A DNA stretch of 64,000 bases. Source: Serripes groenlandicus (Eukaryota; Mollusca; Bivalvia; Cardiida; Cardiidae). The stretch spans positions 62,001 through 126,000 of the forward strand of contig JASEVX010000333.1 of the NCBI GenBank assembly GCA_031761405.1, given 5' to 3'. Made by a program: the position numbers and the translations under genes. The number at the start of each line of letters is the position of its first letter. Position 1 is the stretch's first letter. Shown piece by piece: positions 35,170 to 45,134 of this stretch. The notes beneath the pieces were generated by a model. It did not search any database, was not told where the DNA came from, and was given only the letters and a program-made list of their open reading frames with translations.

Positions 35170-35289
35170 TTAGGCTGATAATCGGTTTCTTATTCCTCGT
35201 GTTTTAGGGCGGCATGATGATAACTGGATTCCAAGTTCCTTCTTTGGTTTCCATTGCTTCTCCGGTATAGTAGTGGCTGAATATTTCAC
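35170..35289 (-). CDS. Candidate terminal exon, minus-strand gene
   Basis: The - strand has an acceptor GATTATTTTGCAG followed by an open stretch. Read in phase 0 it gives 39 codons (VKYSATTIPEKQWKPKKELG...) and a stop at 35170. Read in phase 1 it gives IFSHYYTGEAMETKEG and a stop at 35204, and this phase fits the candidate exon ending near 36330. I cannot decide between them and do not recognise either peptide. Confidence 0.3.
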   Translation of the reverse strand: MKYSATTIPEKQWKPKKELGIQLSSCRPKTRGIRNRLSA

Positions 35290-35593
35290 CTGCAAAATAA
35301 TCAAGTTCTAAACAATATGTATATGGTTATTTAAACCCAATTTAAGGTGAAATGAAGACATTTTAATACATATAATCACCAATAAATTTTCCACAATATA
35401 TTTCTCCCTTTTAGAAGTATACATCTATCTGTTAATATATATATATATATATATATGGACACTGCAATACCCCCTTTCCTTGATTAACATGCATTGATGT
35501 ACACTCAAATCAAATACAACTATAGATGGTTTTGTAACAAAAACATATGTCTTTGCAGTTTGTCAATGATTGTAATACTGAAACAGAATTTTA

Positions 35594-35660
35594 ACCCTTT
35601 CCCAGCTATAGACGCATGTTGATGCATCTGCAGATGACTTTTGAGAACATTGTGACTGCG
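35594..35660 (+). mobile_element. TTAA MITE left arm fragment
   Basis: TTTAACCCTTTCCCAGCTAT to TGAGAACATTGTGACTGC. The rest of the element is absent. Confidence 0.6.
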
Positions 35661-35729
35661 CGAGGTTGTATAAATCTTCAATGCAATGCATCTTGAAATC
35701 AGTTACTAAGATGTCGACTCTAAATGTAG

Positions 35730-36190
35730 TTTCACATATATAGTTTCACGCAAAACTTTAATGAGAATTTCTAAGTTAAAAAAGGGCCATAATCTACATA
35801 AAGAGTTATCTTACTTAATTAGTAACATAGGTGTGATGATTTAGAAGGGTTGTATTAATTTGCAATGCAATGCATCACTATTTACTGAGATAACGACTCT
35901 TATTGTAGCTGCACCCAAAACTTTAACCAGAATTTCTAAGTGAAAAAGGGCCATAATTTGCATTATATGCAGGATATTAGTTTATCTAACTTGATTATTA
36001 CATAGGTGTGATAGTTAGAAAGCCTTGTAGAAAGTTTCAATGCAATACATGTACATCAAGTAGTAACTCAGCTATCGTGCAAAACAGTACTTGCATGTAT
36101 AAAACCTTAACCAAGTTTTGAGTTGTGATGCCGAAGTAAGTAGAATAGATGTCATATTTCCCAAAAAGTCAAGCTAAAAACTGCAAGTAA
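35730..36190 (+). repeat. Tandem-core repeat, about 2.5 units, with tail
   Basis: AACTTTAA.GAGAATTTCTAAG and AAAGGGCCATAAT recur about every 175 bp. The tail TTTCCCAAAAAGTCAAGCTA matches that at 23040. It is probably a partial Helitron-like element. Confidence 0.6.
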
Positions 36191-36815
36191 GCTAGATATT
36201 TTCACAGTATTTAGTTCAAACCTGGGACATCCCATCTGCAAACGAACTGATATGGCCAAGCTATCATTCATACCAGTTCACTGTCAACAGTTGGGGCTCC
36301 CATGATGACCTGCACTTACTTTGTTTGGCATTCTGTTTCTCTCTCCTAATAATGGCAGCTGGTTCAGAGGTTTCTAGGTCAAGCTGAAGACTGCAGTCCT
36401 TCAAGTTTTTTCAGGTCATCTAAACAATAAACAAAATCATAAGCTTTCATGTTGTTAATTGACTATTGAATACTGTTCCCATGCTTTAATTCTTTTTTTG
36501 TTAATGTCAATTGATCAGTGATACATTTTGCATGCATCTCTGTCCTAAACTTAATAAATGTTGACATAATAATATTATTTGAATGTTTATCCTGAATTTA
36601 ATTTGATATTTAAAAACAAATTTTAACAGAAAATTAACTGAAGATGAAAAATATCCCCAAAACAGCACCTTGACCTACACCATAACTTAATAAGTAAAAG
36701 GGAAGTTATCATACAAATTCAACTTCCTGTGGTGTTCACTGTTCATGCACAATTAAATGATGATGAACTAATTTATTAATCAAATCAACTAACCTGAAAT
36801 ATTTTTAAATGACTT

Positions 36816-36953
36816 TCACTGGATAGGTTTTTCCTCCTTTACGAAATCGCGCTTTCGTGTGGACATCGTATCGGCTGGAATTATTGTAGTTTTCATTTCC
36901 AGAAACCAATAGACCAAACATTTCTCAGCTTTAGTAGGCTCTTTTATAGACAT
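36816..36953 (-). CDS. Candidate first coding exon, minus-strand gene
   Basis: An ATG opens 45 codons with a protein-like composition (MSIKEPTKAEKCLVYWFLEM...TRKRDFVKEEKPIQ). A strong donor-like CAG|GTTAGT lies just past the in-frame stop, so the exact splice site is unsure. It points away from the plus-strand candidate gene at 37.4 kb, as if the two shared a promoter. The function is unknown. Confidence 0.35.
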   Translation of the reverse strand: MSIKEPTKAEKCLVYWFLEMKTTIIPADTMSTRKRDFVKEEKPIQ

Positions 36954-37458
36954 TTCAGTCGCTTTTAATAATGATTTGACATTTTTCGATTTCAAATCCG
37001 TTGAGGCTAGATACTTTCAAATCCTGCAGGCGGATATTATATGCTTTGGGAATTGACCAATCAGCTCATAGTAAATGGATGCGGTGTTGGAGCAATTTAT
37101 TCCTGTCTAAATATAAGCTTATTTTGATCGTAAAACATTTACGATAGGATTTCTTCCCATTGAAAAGCCTATGAGTTATACGATATCTGTTCCATGCCGT
37201 TTTATATTTTGAAAAAGAAGGAAATTGCGACGAAATATTTTCATCGATCTAATAGGATTAAATATCCGTGGTTGCGTTTAACAACAACACCGTTTTACTT
37301 GGAATGCCGGGAACTTTCTGAGACGGAACCGGTTGAGACGGAACCAGCATCATTTGTTTACCTTGAAAATAAAATGGCGGAAAATCAAACACTCAAAATA
37401 CACGACCATACAACAAACGATTTTGCGAGGAAGATGCTGTTATTCCTCGAACTACCAA
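36954..37458. promoter_or_regulatory. Possible divergent promoter / 5' leader region
   Basis: This single-copy-looking stretch separates the two divergent candidate genes. It includes AAAATGGCGGAAAATC at 37370, a strong start context opening 32 codons. It could also be an untranslated first exon that splices to the PIK3CA 5'UTR at 42627. No core promoter element is decisive. Confidence 0.25.
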
Positions 37459-37518
37459 ATGGAGACTATTGAACAGATTGGACAAAAGTACAGAAAATTA
37501 CTACGACATGCAAGAAAG
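37459..37518 (+). CDS. Candidate first exon of a plus-strand gene
   Basis: An ATG opens 20 codons (METIEQIGQKYRKLLRHARK) ending at a donor AAAG|GTAATA. Joined in phase to the exon at 37963 it would add KTRNHRTCIFKHARSQFRKW and stop. The helical, basic pattern faintly recalls LYR-motif proteins, but this is speculation. Confidence 0.3.
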
Positions 37519-37962
37519 GTAATAAATACTATTGTTTTGTGACTAATTACTGACACTCAGACAGAAAGTTCGCTTTTATTTTACGCTACAGTGTATTAAA
37601 AAAAAAAAAGTATTTCCTTGGCTTCTTTGTTTTCGTAATGCCAGACGATCAATTCAGCAGAATTTGTTCTTCATGATTATTTTATATTATTCTGGGAATC
37701 AATGTCTCAATACTCTGAACGAGTAAATAAATGTCAAATCTGTTAATTCATAATTGAGCTATTTGTAGTATTTAACAATTTTGGAAGTCGAGAAATTACT
37801 CGTCGTGCACGTAGAAAAGGAACACACAGCTATTTTGATATATTTTAATGAGGCTGTCGAGAATGAGACATGATACATTTTTGTAAGAAATTGTTTGTGT
37901 AGACTAGCTTAATCTGTTACTCTATGACTGAGAAATGATCAATCTCTTCTTTTTCTCTGCAG

Positions 37963-38060
37963 AAAACCAGAAATCACAGAACCTGTATATTTAAACATGC
38001 CAGGTCCCAGTTCAGGAAATGGTAACCAAGAAGCTTTTCATGAAACCATTGAGGCAACAG
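37963..38060 (+). CDS. Candidate internal exon
   Basis: It lies between acceptor TTTTTCTCTGCAG and donor CAACAG|GTATTT. One frame is open throughout (KPEITEPVYLNMPGPSSGNG...); another, starting at the ATG of MVTKKLFMKPLRQQ, is the one that joins in phase to the exon at 38909. Confidence 0.4.
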
Positions 38061-38419
38061 GTATTTTAAATGTTAATGAAATCCTTTTGCCTTGAGTGTT
38101 TTCTATACTTCATAACCTTCGAGATATTTTCATATTTGGTAGGGATGCTTTGCAGAATTAGAAGGTTTGCCACTTAGTGACTTATCAAACATACCAGTAC
38201 TGGTGTAGTAATCTCCTGTTAATGATTTTATTTATTGTGAGTTTTCTCACCGTCCGTGGTCTGACTCTGTTAACATTTTCCTACAAATTACTTCTATTAA
38301 AACCAACAAACCAAAATCAAAATTAATCCTTGGGTGGTCCTCTTTCAAACTTGTTCAAACACAATTTTAAACAACGTAATTATTGCTGCCTGTTCACAAA
38401 TTAACTGTTGTTTCCTTAA

Positions 38420-38625
38420 ATTTCACACACCAGTACTTCATACAACAGTTTCTCCAAGCTACTGGTTGCTTTCCACATAGGCTGTTAAAGAGCCTATTGG
38501 TGAAAGACATATGTCACTTTTTGCACTGATTTTGTAAATAATGTTTGTCAAGCTGGGATTCAAACTCCCCATCCCTCAATTGACAGCCAGTCTTGCATCG
38601 ATTATTGACAGAGCTGCCAGGGCTC
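38420..38625 (-). mobile_element. tRNA-derived SINE, partly decayed
   Basis: The reverse strand shows AGCTCTGTCAATAATCGATG, GAGTTTGAATCCCAGCTTG (B box) and CCTATGTGGAAAGCAACCAG, as in the SINE at 8517. Confidence 0.65.
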
Positions 38626-38908
38626 GGCTTAATGCATTTTGTTCACACACTTTTTATTTCTACAATTGTAGATTTGTTTTATTTTAGATTGCAATTTTTT
38701 AGGGCTTTATTCATAACATGTATTAAGATTTATGTAGACCTTAATCATTTAAGGACAATTGACATTTTTTATCATTTAAATGACTGCTAAAATGAAAATA
38801 ATCCATTAAGATGCAGGTTATATATATTGATCTGTCAAAGTCATCTGTAGATTAGTTTATCTATAGTATTTGCCTGATATTGTATTGTGTTCATTTTTTC
38901 TTCTTCAG

Positions 38909-39032
38909 TTTTCACCCTCTGCCGGTGACTTCACTTGGATGACTTTCCTGAACCACAGAATACAGAACATGCACATTCCTGACTTCCTGTCAGCAGTGCA
39001 GATACATCTTGAGGAGCATGCTCATTGGAAAG
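38909..39032 (+). CDS. Candidate exon, well-formed
   Basis: It has acceptor TTTTTTCTTCTTCAG and donor GGAAAG|GTAGAT. The open frame gives FSPSAGDFTWMTFLNHRIQN...DFLSAVQIHLEEHAHWKG, clearly protein-like. It ends in phase 1 and continues to the 40464 exon. The protein is not recognised. The 3' end of the exon and its donor are duplicated downstream (see 39005-39275). Confidence 0.45.
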
Positions 39033-39275
39033 GTAGATATTATTACATTATTATGTAACATGATGATATCTTAGATAAATGTTAATATACTGAAAAGTCT
39101 TGAGAGCATGCTCATTGGAAAGGTAGATATTATTACATTATTATGTAACATAATGTTATCTTAGATAAATGTTAATATACTGAAAAATCTTGAGAGCATG
39201 CTCATTGGAAAGGTAGATATTATTACATTATTATGTAACATAATGTTATCTTAGATAAATGTTAATATACTGACA
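39005..39275 (+). repeat. 90-bp tandem triplication of an exon-intron junction
   Basis: CATGCTCATTGGAAAGGTAG occurs at 39017, 39107 and 39197. Each unit carries the last bases of the candidate exon, its donor and the start of the intron. Confidence 0.88.
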
Positions 39276-39301
39276 AAACATAAATGGCTATACTCCATCA
39301 T

Positions 39302-39945
39302 TATACCCCCAGATACGTAGTATATTGGGGCTATATAGGAGTTGCGCTTGTCGGTCGGTTTGTCAGTTGGTTGGTCGGTCGGTCCGTTGGTCTGGACATT
39401 TCTTGTGAACACTATTTCTCAGCAACCCTTGGTCAGAATTCAATATAACTTCACAAGAATGATTGATACCAAGCCTAGTTGTGCATATTGTCGGCATGTT
39501 GCACTGGATTATTTTTTTAATGAGTTATGGCCCCTTGAATTTCTCATACATAGTTGGCCTATAGACATTTCTTGTGAACACTATTTCTCAGCAACCCTTG
39601 GTCAGAATTCAATATAACTTTACAAGAATGATTGATACCAAGCCTAGTTGTGCATATTGTCGGCGTGTTGCACTGGAATTATTTTTAAATGAGTTATGGC
39701 CCCTTGAATTTCTCATACATAGTTGGTCTGAAGACATTTCTTGTGAACACTATTTCTCAGCAACCCTTGGTCAGAATTCAATATAACTTCACAATAATGA
39801 TTGATACCAAGCCTAGTTGTGCATATTGTAGGGGTGTTGCACTGGAATTATTTTTAAATGAGTTATGGCCCCTTGAATTTCTCATACTTATGTATATTGT
39901 CAGGCACCAGCTGGGGGTATTCATCACCTTCAGTGATATTTCTTG
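39302..39945 (+). mobile_element. Helitron-like element with tandem core
   Basis: The head is TATACCCCCAGATACG...TATTGGGGC. The core has three units of about 170 bp (TTTCTTGTGAACACTATTTC, AATTCAATATAACTT). The tail is the hairpin ATCACC-TTCA-GTGAT, then ATTT and CTTG|TT. The 150-residue frame across it is repeat-derived. Confidence 0.72.
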
Positions 39946-40463
39946 TTTATTTAGTTTGTGTGCCCAAACTGATGCAGGGACATGTATGTTAAGCTCTTAC
40001 TTCATAATAATGGTCATGTTTTTAGCATGTATACTTAAATTTCTCTTTTGTTTTGCTCAAAATGTATTTAAGCTACAACTGACAGTCCAAAATATTTCCA
40101 TAACAAATATTAAGATGGTAAACAACTGCAGTCGAGAGTACTGGCTATAGATAATTATTTAGGATTACCATTAACTTGTCCATCTTAGTATTTGGTGGAT
40201 CCATTGTCTATGATCATGTGTATTTTCTAAAAAAAATCCAGTTATGCAGGACATGGTTCTTGTTCTAACTAGTAATCATTTTTAAAGCTTGATGAGTGTA
40301 CCAAGGTAACAACCCAATAGCCTTGTTTGGCTGTAACTGCTAGATATTTGAAGATTCAGTAGAGAGCAGAAAACGTTACATTGCAAGAAGCTCCATACCG
40401 ACATACAACTCATTAAAATTGTACAATTTATGATTAATTCCTGAAATGTTTTTTGTATTACAG

Positions 40464-40480
40464 GGGAGGAGTACCACTAG
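40464..40480 (+). CDS. Candidate terminal exon
   Basis: The acceptor TTTTGTATTACAG is followed, in phase from 39032, by GEEYH and a stop (TAG at 40478-40480). A polyadenylation signal AATAAA lies at 40502. It completes a small predicted protein of about 60 residues. Confidence 0.35.
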
Positions 40481-40525
40481 ATGATGAATGTCCACCTACT
40501 TAATAAAGCATTTACTTCTGGGTCT

Positions 40526-41430
40526 ACATGGACCACTGTTTGTCACATAATGCTTTGGCCTTGATTCTATGATCAATCATCATTTGAAGAATATAATACA
40601 TGGGACCCGTTTTTGTAAACAAACAGGTAACTGACCTAGTAATGTAGCTCTATTGTGTTCAGTTTGTATACACATGTTATAGAATGAAAGACTGTGATTA
40701 CAAGAATAATCATGAAATCACCATTGCCTGTCACAGGCGATGATTATTAAAATTGATCATCACATTTGTGAAGACATGCACTATTTATATTTTAGGATCA
40801 CACTTGTTTGACAGTGTATCTCAAATTACAATTTTTAATTAAAACCCTACTTTTTCTATAGTAGCATTTAAAGAACAGTTAATATTGCTGATCTTGATTT
40901 GTCTGTACATTCATTGTGATACCTGTAGTTAAATGGTGAACATTTTAAGCTTGTCTGTTTTTCGAAGATAAAAGGTCGGGCCATGCCTCTTTCTAGGAAT
41001 TTTGGAAAATGAATAGGTACTGTTGTTACAAAGATGGGGATCACATGAGTAGGTGATCTGGCCCCTGTGATATGACTGAAAAAATGTTGAAAACGGCATT
41101 AAGCATCAATATAAGTAATCCGTTTTAGGAAGTCAAACAGGTTGGCATGTCTATTCCAATTTTGATCACCATAGTGTTGTTTTTTTAGCCTGCAAACTTC
41201 CTCACCAATCCTCAATACAGGGTCGACTACCTGGTTCTATACCAAATAGAATAGTCATATTTTGTACTAAAATATCATGACAAAGTCAAATATCCATGAT
41301 AATCTCTGAACACAACTACCAGAAATCAGTGCTGTTTTATAGGACCTGTTCGTTTCTGTCAAGAACTATGCCAGTATAACCTTGATATCAAACCGTGATC
41401 AACATTGCAGATGTGTACAATTTTATTTTT
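40526..41430. other. Non-coding DNA with a SINE tail
   Basis: A SINE 3' end lies at about 41045-41110 (GCCCCTGTGATATGACTG, GAAAACGGCATTAAGC). Nothing else is recognised. Confidence 0.4.
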
Positions 41431-41433
41431 CAG

Positions 41434-41540
41434 TGGAGAGGAATCGGAAAGACTGGATGCAATGGGACGGAGGATTTTTACACTATATACAAGCTGAGAA
41501 TGTCCACTTTGCTGTAGTGATGAAGCAAAAAATACGAGAC
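41434..41540 (+). CDS. Weak exon-like open segment
   Basis: After TTTTATTTTTCAG an open stretch encodes VERNRKDWMQWDGGFLHYIQ and then runs into a fragment of the Helitron-like repeat seen at 26-27 kb. No convincing donor was found. Confidence 0.2.
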
Positions 41541-41699
41541 AATTATTCTGACAAAGTTTCTATGTGCTCAAGTTATAATTGTGCCTCCAGAGTGATAACA
41601 ATTTTATAAAACTTTTAACTATGTCATGTTAATTTGGATGATTAAAATAAAATCCCACAAAGATTTGATTCATATATTTGAATCACTATTGACATGATA

Positions 41700-42015
41700 T
41701 GGAGTTTTCATTGGGATCCATCCAGATTTCAGTGAAATCATAATTAATGAACGTTTTCAGGTCAATTTCACTGGGATTTCACCAAGATCTCACTGAGATC
41801 CACATCCAGATTTCAGTGAGATCCCAGTGAAATCCCAGTGAAATCAAGTTTGACATATTGAGGGTGATTTCACTGGGATTTCTTTATTTTTCAGTGAAAT
41901 TTCACTGAGAATTCCCAGTGAAATTCGCTGGGATTTGAAAAAAAGACCGAAATATGACAATCTCATTGAATTTCACTGGGATTTCACTGAGATCTCAGTC
42001 ACATTTTCACTGGGG
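41700..42015. repeat. Right GTGAAATCCCAGTG array
   Basis: About 15 imperfect units related to those at 34373-34790, ending GTCACATTTTCACTGGGG. Confidence 0.85.
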
Positions 42016-42239
42016 TTCCCACAGTCTTTTCAACTTCATTTAATAATCACTCTTTTAAGTTCATAGAGATTTTCTTAGTTTTGCCCAGAAGTTTTCAATG
42101 TAGTCTGCTACATATGTGTTGTATGTGGGAAAGGATTAAAGTTCAATTCCGATTCATACATTTAATTTTATTTAGAGCACTTTCCTAATGATCTTAGTGT
42201 TCTCTACAAGTCTTGATAATGCATGTCTTTCATGTCTTA

Positions 42240-42403
42240 AAATCAAAAGAAGAAATTGCACAGAACATGCAATTTCTCCTTTTGCCACAATGTTTTCCAC
42301 TTTTTGTCATAGGTTATCCATTCAATTCTGGAGATTTGCTATGTTTTGACAAAATACGTTCAAAGTCGTCTGCTGCAGAATTGTCGTATGTGGGAATGGG
42401 TTA
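42240..42403 (-). mobile_element. TTAA MITE, truncated on one side
   Basis: It begins within ATCAAAAGAAGAAATTGC, keeps the hairpin GAAATTGCACAGAACATGC and ends GTGGGAATGGGTTAA. Confidence 0.78.
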
Positions 42404-42552
42404 ACGCCTTTTGATGCATCTGCAGCAGTAGATTTTCAAAACATTTAAAATTGAAAATTAAACATCCTTTTATAGAGAATTACGATATTTTTTCCACAAG
42501 AGCTGTTTTCAAAGTTGTCTGCTGCAGATTTGTTGTATATGGGGAAGGATTA
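42402..42552 (+). mobile_element. TTAA MITE, deleted centre
   Basis: It has AACGCCTTTTGATGCATCTG, a reduced interior and a GTTGTCTGCTGCAGATTTGT arm with GGGGAAGGATTAA. It lies 75 bp upstream of the PIK3CA exon. Confidence 0.7.
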
Positions 42553-42626
42553 ATTATAATTGTATACTTCTTAAAATTGATTATTTATTTCAATGTCTAG
42601 TATTCTACTATTATTTTTTTATCCAG

Positions 42627-43003
42627 ATACTGATGTAATACATAGATAGGACTAAAAATGCCACCAAGTTCCGGAGAGCTATGGGGGCATCATCTGATGC
42701 CAACCCAGGTTTTCGTCGACTGCTTCATGCCGACTGGCGTGATAATTCCGCTGCGGTGTAATCGAGATGCAACCATGGAGCGTATTAAAAGTGAGTTGTG
42801 GATCGAGGCAAAGAAAATGCCTCTTTACCAAAAGTTGTTAGACCCATCGTCATACATTTTTGTTGGAATTACCCAGGATGCCGAACGGGAAGAGTTTTAC
42901 GATGAAACTCGAAGACTGTGTGACTTGCGCCTTTTTCAAGCGATATTAAAAGTTGTGGAACCGAAAGGAAACAGGGAAGAGAAGATGTTGAATTATGAAA
43001 TTG
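42627..43003 (+). CDS. PIK3CA: PI3-kinase catalytic subunit alpha, first coding exon
   Basis: The acceptor TTTTTTTATCCAG (42626) shows that at least one untranslated exon lies upstream. The coding start is ATG at 42658, because [15 protein letters not shown] aligns with the known N-terminus of p110-alpha. The 115 residues form the adaptor-binding domain that docks on the p85 regulatory subunit; [20 protein letters not shown] and [11 protein letters not shown] are strongly conserved family blocks. The enzyme phosphorylates PtdIns(4,5)P2 at the 3 position at the plasma membrane downstream of receptor kinases and Ras. The donor ATTG|GTAAGTA leaves phase 1. Alpha is favoured over beta or delta by these N-terminal matches. 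Confidence 0.96.
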
Positions 43004-43033
43004 GTAAGTATTGAATTGCATGTTATGATTGTC

Positions 43034-43228
43034 TTAACCCTTTTCCACATATAGACGGTTTCAGACGCGTCCGCAGCTTACGACATTTGAAAACATTGTG
43101 GCAAGGGTGAAATTGCTCATGATGAGCAATTTCACCATTTGCCACAATGTTTGCAATTCTTCTTAATAATTAAACTGTCATTAATGTAGATTTTTCACAT
43201 TTTGCTGCAGATTGTGGGAAAGGGTTAA
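43034..43228 (+). mobile_element. TTAA MITE in PIK3CA intron 1
   Basis: It begins 31 bp after the exon and spans TTAA (43034-43037) to TTAA (43225-43228). The central stem is GAAATTGCTCATGATGAGC + AATTTC. Confidence 0.82.
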
Positions 43229-43454
43229 TATATTATTAAACTCTTTGAACTGCTGGCGGCAGCTTTCACCAACCATTGATGTCCTATGCAATGAGTTTGG
43301 ATCCAGATCCCCCCAAAAAACAAAAACGATAATGGGACCTGATTTGAGATCCGAACCGTTTGACATTCAGATTCTATTACAGCTAAAGTTCAGGGGGAGT
43401 GGGGGTTCAAAAGTATTGCAGAGGATAATTTAGCAGACAAAAGTAGATTGGCGT

Positions 43455-43666
43455 GCAAGCAAACAGTTCTCTGCAGCAGACTACATTTGAAAACTTTGTG
43501 ACAAAAGAAGAAATTGCTCAAAACAAGCAATTTCTCCTTTTGACACAATGTTTTCAACCCTACTCAATAAGTATGTCTTTGAGCATTACGGGGGATTTTC
43601 AATATTATTGTTGAGATGTTTTCAAAGGTGTCTGTTGCTGATTTGTTGTATGTAGGAAAGGGTTAA
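43455..43666 (+). mobile_element. TTAA MITE in intron 1
   Basis: It has CTCTGCAGCAGACTACATTT, the hairpin GAAATTGCTCAAAACAAGC and GTAGGAAAGGGTTAA. The left terminus is lost. Confidence 0.78.
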
Positions 43667-43787
43667 CCTGATATGTTATTTTTAGAGTCATCGGATTTGA
43701 AAAATATGTGATTTATTGGTAGATTGGATTTGTGAAATGTGTGTACAGAGATGATTTAGTGTGGGAAAAGAAATAATTCTTTTTTTT

Positions 43788-43871
43788 TAGCAATTTCTCC
43801 TTTTTCAACAATGTTTTCAAAATCCATCTGCTTCAGAGATGAAATATTTCTGTATCTGGGAAACGGTTAAT
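43788..43871 (+). mobile_element. TTAA MITE half in intron 1
   Basis: It keeps GCAATTTCTCCTTTTTCAAC to CTGGGAAACGGTTAA. Confidence 0.65.
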
Positions 43872-44121
43872 TTGTGCACTAAATAAACAATAAACAACAT
43901 TTCTTCATTCTGTTTTTGAAAACATTCCAGTTTAATACTTGATTAAGTGGAGAAGATGCAAGTTCTCTTTTGTTCAAAAGTTGTCTCCTGCAGAGGTGGC
44001 CAAAAAAATGTATCAGGGAAAGATACCTTACCAATAGATAGGTCAAAGAAATCATATAATCATAATGTAGTCATTATTGCATTTATCTGTGACAAATCAA
44101 TTGCAGACAAATTTGAAAACA

Positions 44122-44290
44122 TTAACCTTGTCCCACATGCATCAAATCTGCAGCAGAAGACTTTTGAAAACGTCTTTGAACTAGTGTGAAAAATCCCTGT
44201 CAATCATTTAATGAAAGTCTAATTATGCAATGTTTCCAAAAGTTGTCTGCTGCATACATGTCAAAATGCGTCTGTAATTGGGAAAGGGTA
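44122..44290 (+). mobile_element. TTAA MITE in intron 1, no hairpin
   Basis: It runs from TTGTCCCACATGCATCAAAT to ATTGGGAAAGGGTAAA. The central stem is deleted. Confidence 0.68.
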
Positions 44291-44319
44291 AAAAATTAGG
44301 CAAATATGAGGAAAACCTG

Positions 44320-44446
44320 AATAAATGAAAAGAATATGATCGAAAAGAGTTGAAAACATTTAAGCAGTTTATGCTTCTTGCACATTGTTTCAAAAGTTGT
44401 TTGCTACTGATGTATCAATGTGTGTCTGCATATGGGAAATGCTTAA
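44320..44446 (+). mobile_element. TTAA MITE fragment in intron 1
   Basis: It has AAGAGTTGAAAACATTTAAG and TTGTTTGCTACTGATGTATC, ending in the TTAA shared with the next copy. Confidence 0.6.
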
Positions 44447-44672
44447 CCCTTTCCCTCATATAGACGCTTTCTGACGCCTCTGCAGCTGATGGCTTTTTGA
44501 AAACATAGTGACAAAAGAAGAAATTGCACAAAACGTGCAATTTCTCCTTTTTCCACAATGTTTTCCACTTTTAGTCATAGGTTATCCATTCACTTATGGA
44601 GATTTTCTATGTTTTGACAAAATACGTTCAAAGTCGTCTGCTGCAGATTTGTCGTATGAGGGAAAGGGTTAA
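44443..44672 (-). mobile_element. TTAA MITE, complete young copy in intron 1
   Basis: Exactly 230 bp between TTAA sites. It is near identical to 3618 and 33797. It shares TTAA sites with neighbours on both sides. Confidence 0.88.
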
Positions 44673-44883
44673 CGTTTTACCACATTCATACACATTTTAA
44701 CGCCTCTACAGCAGAATAGTTTCAAAACATTGTGATAAAAGGAGTAATTGCTCAAAGTGTTTGTCACAATGTTTTCAATTCTATTCAATAGTTATACTTT
44801 CGTTCATAGATTGTTTCTATAATTTTGCTCAGATGACTTTAAAGCTGTCTGCTGTGGCCTTGTTGTTAGTGAGAAAGAGTTAA
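44669..44883 (+). mobile_element. TTAA MITE ending 38 bp before PIK3CA exon 2
   Basis: It starts at the shared TTAA, has AGGAGTAATTGCTCAAAG at the centre and ends GAGAAAGAGTTAA. The exon 2 acceptor region begins almost at once. Confidence 0.75.
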
Positions 44884-44921
44884 TTTGAATAATCAGACTT
44901 CATTTTATCTAAACAATCAAG

Positions 44922-45134
44922 GTCAAACTGTTGGTATCCCTATCAGCGAATTTAACGAAATGGAGGACTTGGAAGTGATGACCTTTCGGCGGACTATTCT
45001 GAATGTCTGTAAGGAAGCTGTGGACGAAAGGAAGCGTAACGGTAAACACAGCCTGGCCTTGTATACCTACCCACCCGACGTAGAGTCATCGGCCAAACTG
45101 CCCCCACATCTGGAGGAAAAGCTGCGAAAAACAG
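44922..45134 (+). CDS. PIK3CA: PIK3CA coding exon 2
   Basis: The acceptor CAATCAAG|GT completes Gly116. It encodes about residues 116-186, the linker between the adaptor-binding and Ras-binding domains. FRRTILNVCKEAVDERKRNG and YTYPPDVESSAKLP match the p110-alpha linker closely. It ends in phase 1 at ACAG|GTATAT. The acceptor is weak (AAG, poor pyrimidine tract). The donor's intronic bases abut a transposon target site. Confidence 0.94.

Larger units (their letters stand above)
34373..42015. mobile_element. 7.6-kb block with repeat-built inverted ends
   Basis: The left end CCCTAGTGAAAATGTGAC and the inverted right end (CCCCAGTGAAAATGTGAC in reverse) match at 17 of 18 bases. Each leads into an array of short TTTCAGTGAAATCCCA motifs, about 420 bp on the left and 315 bp on the right. 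The flanks are the two parts of one MITE. Inside lie two divergent sets of spliced candidate exons, a SINE and Helitron-like repeats. It may be a large DNA transposon carrying genes, or two related insertions around host DNA. No transposase was recognised. Confidence 0.45.
34285..42140 (+). mobile_element. TTAA MITE split by a 7.6-kb block
   Basis: The left part (34285-34372) runs from TCTTCCCACATACAGAC to AGAAGAAATGGC. The right part (42016-42140) runs from CTTTTCAACTTCATTTAATA to GTATGTGGGAAAGGATTAA. They match complementary portions of one family member, missing only the central hairpin region. Confidence 0.6.

Noticed and set aside
37194..37472. 92-codon frame starting MPFYILKKKEIATKYF
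   Set aside because: No splice or family support upstream; the region is better read as leader or promoter, with the nested ATG at 37370 giving only a short frame.
39342..40150. Frames of up to 153 codons with repeated NTISQQPLVRIQYNF
   Set aside because: They arise from the tandem core of a Helitron-like element.
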